A stretch of 64,000 nt of DNA from Malachius bipustulatus (taxonomy: Eukaryota; Arthropoda; Insecta; Coleoptera; Melyridae), in NCBI GenBank assembly GCA_910589415.1, contig OU342634.1, positions 45,001,723 through 45,065,722 of the forward strand. Direction: 5' to 3'. Shown here one piece after another: positions 62,300 to 64,000 of this stretch; within the stretch, counting starts at the first letter, position 1; every line of letters starts with the position of its first letter. The notes beneath the pieces were generated by a model. That model had not been told where the DNA came from, ran no database searches, and saw nothing but the letters and a program-made list of their open reading frames with translations. Position numbers and translations under genes: made by a program.

Positions 62300-63139
62300 G
62301 CGATATTTAGGAAACAAAATAAATGAAGATAGAATTTTTTTGTTTTGATTTTTGAAATCCCACAGTATTGTATCATAGTGTGTTGTTGATTTTTTCCACA
62401 AGTTTTTCAACATTATTATTTTAGTATTTGAAATCAAAAATATGCAAAATGAAGACCAAAATTAAAAACTGCATTTCTGATTCCACCCTAGACTAGTGAT
62501 AAATGGTAAGAAAATAGCGATAAAAAAAAATTAGTTATAAAAAAAATGCAGGTTGTAGAAATCCGTAGAGAATTTGGTGTACCTACAGTGACTATAATAA
62601 ATAACAGTGTGGATAATAGAGCCTAAGTTCCTCTCCCCCATCAATTGCATGTTAAATTATGACGATTCATCCTTTTGATCAACATGAAAGATGGCGGCTG
62701 TCCGATCAAAAAGTTAACTGTGATCTGGTGTACCGAGTCATTTATTTTCTTTTGAATCTGGATTAATAATAATAATAAACATGAATTCATGTCAAAAAAG
62801 TTGCACAACTTATTGTATGGTGTCCAGTGAATATTATAAAGGTGGATGTAATACTATTTATGATGTCACTACTTTTTCCAAGATGACTGTGAAGTTTTGT
62901 AAATTATTATGATATTTTATCTGTTATTCATGTTTTCCTATTTGTACCTTTTGTGAAAGTTCAATGACTTGTTGAAACTCTTGGAGTATTTTTTACACTT
63001 TTCGATACTAATGTCTTTTTTTAGTACACCATTTCTCTCCACACAAATAAGTATTATTATGACATATGTCAAGTTATTAAAACACTTATTTTCTAGAATA
63101 AGTACCTATCTATGTCATAATAATTATGAATTATTCATC
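62300..63139. other. AT-rich DNA without recognised gene
   Basis: Only short frames; nothing was recognised. Confidence 0.4.
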
Positions 63140-63141
63140 TA

Positions 63142-63424
63142 CAGGTGTTTGGTTTGGTAACTGTACAGCTAAAATGAAACATCATGTATTGTATAAAATC
63201 GCATTTTAAACATAAAAGAGAGAATAACTTTTTTCAAGATCAGATCTCGTATAGGGAATATTTCCAAAATTGTTCAGTTACTGAATAAAAAGGTGTATTT
63301 GTTGTAGCCTTAAGTTTTACATTTTTTGAGATCTAAGTGATCTTGAAAAAAGTTATTCTGTCTTTTATGCAAATACGATTTTATAATGACGTTCGATTTT
63401 GGCTGTCCAGTTATCAAACACCCT
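63142..63424. mobile_element. 283-bp hairpin MITE, CAGGTGTTTGG left end
   Basis: CAGGTGTTTGGTTTGGTAAC against GTTATCAAACACCCTG at the right, TA on both sides. The arms share AGAGAATAACTTTTTTCAAG and CTTGAAAAAAGTTATTCTGT. Confidence 0.78.
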
Positions 63425-63696
63425 GTATGTACAAAAAATATACGAATTAAAAAATGAGACTAAAATATCTTCAACAATATTGATCAAGTACTACTGGCAC
63501 TGGCATAGCATATAAAAACCACCTAACATATAAAAGGGGTGCACGATATAAAAAACATTTTCATGTGACATGCGATCATGTATGGTGAAATTTACAAAAT
63601 GCAATCTCACTTCCCAAGTATATACAATGCTGACTTCATTCTTTAAGGACCTAAGAGGAATCAAATTTTTATGCAGTACTATAATGACTTATCTAT

Positions 63697-64000
63697 ACAG
63701 TGTGATTCAAAATTCAGTGCAAAGATTTTGAGGGCGTATTTACCAGCCGAAAATAGGAAAATTTTTTCATATAATCGTATGTCCTAACTTGCTTCGTTTT
63801 CTAGAGTCAGGGTGTAAAATTAAAAAAAAATCGATTTTTTATTAATTACTCAAAAACCTTTCAGCCGGTTTAAATAAAATTTGGTAGTCTTATTTGTCAT
63901 TATGAACTTCCTTTGATGGGAGTTAGCGTCTCAGGGGGCTACCTACTTGAAACTTATAGGTAAAATTATGGTACGCCACTGCTCTTTTGACAATTTATAT
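63697..64000. mobile_element. Left end of a further CAGTGTGATTC-type element (incomplete)
   Basis: CAGTGTGATTCAAAATTCAG after TA has the form of the other left ends. The right end would lie outside the window. Confidence 0.4.

Overview
The window is nuclear DNA of an animal, most likely an insect and possibly a beetle. It is AT-rich, has short GT-AG introns (58-116 bp) and polyadenylation signals, and carries two orthologues of conserved single-copy eukaryotic genes (PWP1, AAGAB) plus a C2H2 zinc-finger gene. Foldback transposable elements of the insect 'TACAGGGTG...' type are extremely dense. The assignment to beetles is a guess from overall style. Host genes occupy about a third of the window; much of the rest is nested mobile DNA.

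Layout. 1-21.4 kb is a pile of transposable elements: a LINE on the minus strand split by a 3.26-kb foldback element with a 9-bp target-site duplication (itself hit by a hAT-type element), then about a dozen back-to-back or nested inverted-repeat elements with CAGG... ends next to TA dinucleotides. One of these (19510-21355) still holds a decayed DDE transposase of the IS630/Tc1/mariner type. 21743-34300 is a single 12.56-kb open frame for a 4185-residue acidic protein built from two families of nearly identical repeats in higher-order blocks, with a unique C-terminal domain and a basic tail. I recognise no family for it. A broken partial copy of its repeats lies at about 35.1-36.0 kb. 37-49 kb is again mostly foldback elements plus a plus-strand LINE fragment.

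49.8-58.4 kb is the conserved gene cluster: PWP1 (minus, 8 exons, 463 residues, all junctions read from the sequence), a zinc-finger gene (minus, 16 fingers in frame and remnants of two more out of frame), and AAGAB (plus, intronless, 267 residues). The zinc-finger gene and AAGAB are divergent, and each has a perfect TGACGTCA element upstream. 59.2-64 kb holds a PIF/Harbinger-like element carrying a BESS-motif reading frame, interrupted by a 248-bp hairpin element, and further foldback copies.

PWP1 and AAGAB are housekeeping genes with no evident shared pathway. The most unusual features are the giant repeat gene and the record of how the foldback elements arose: one has the last codons of a transposase in its loop, with the inversion junction at the transposase stop codon.
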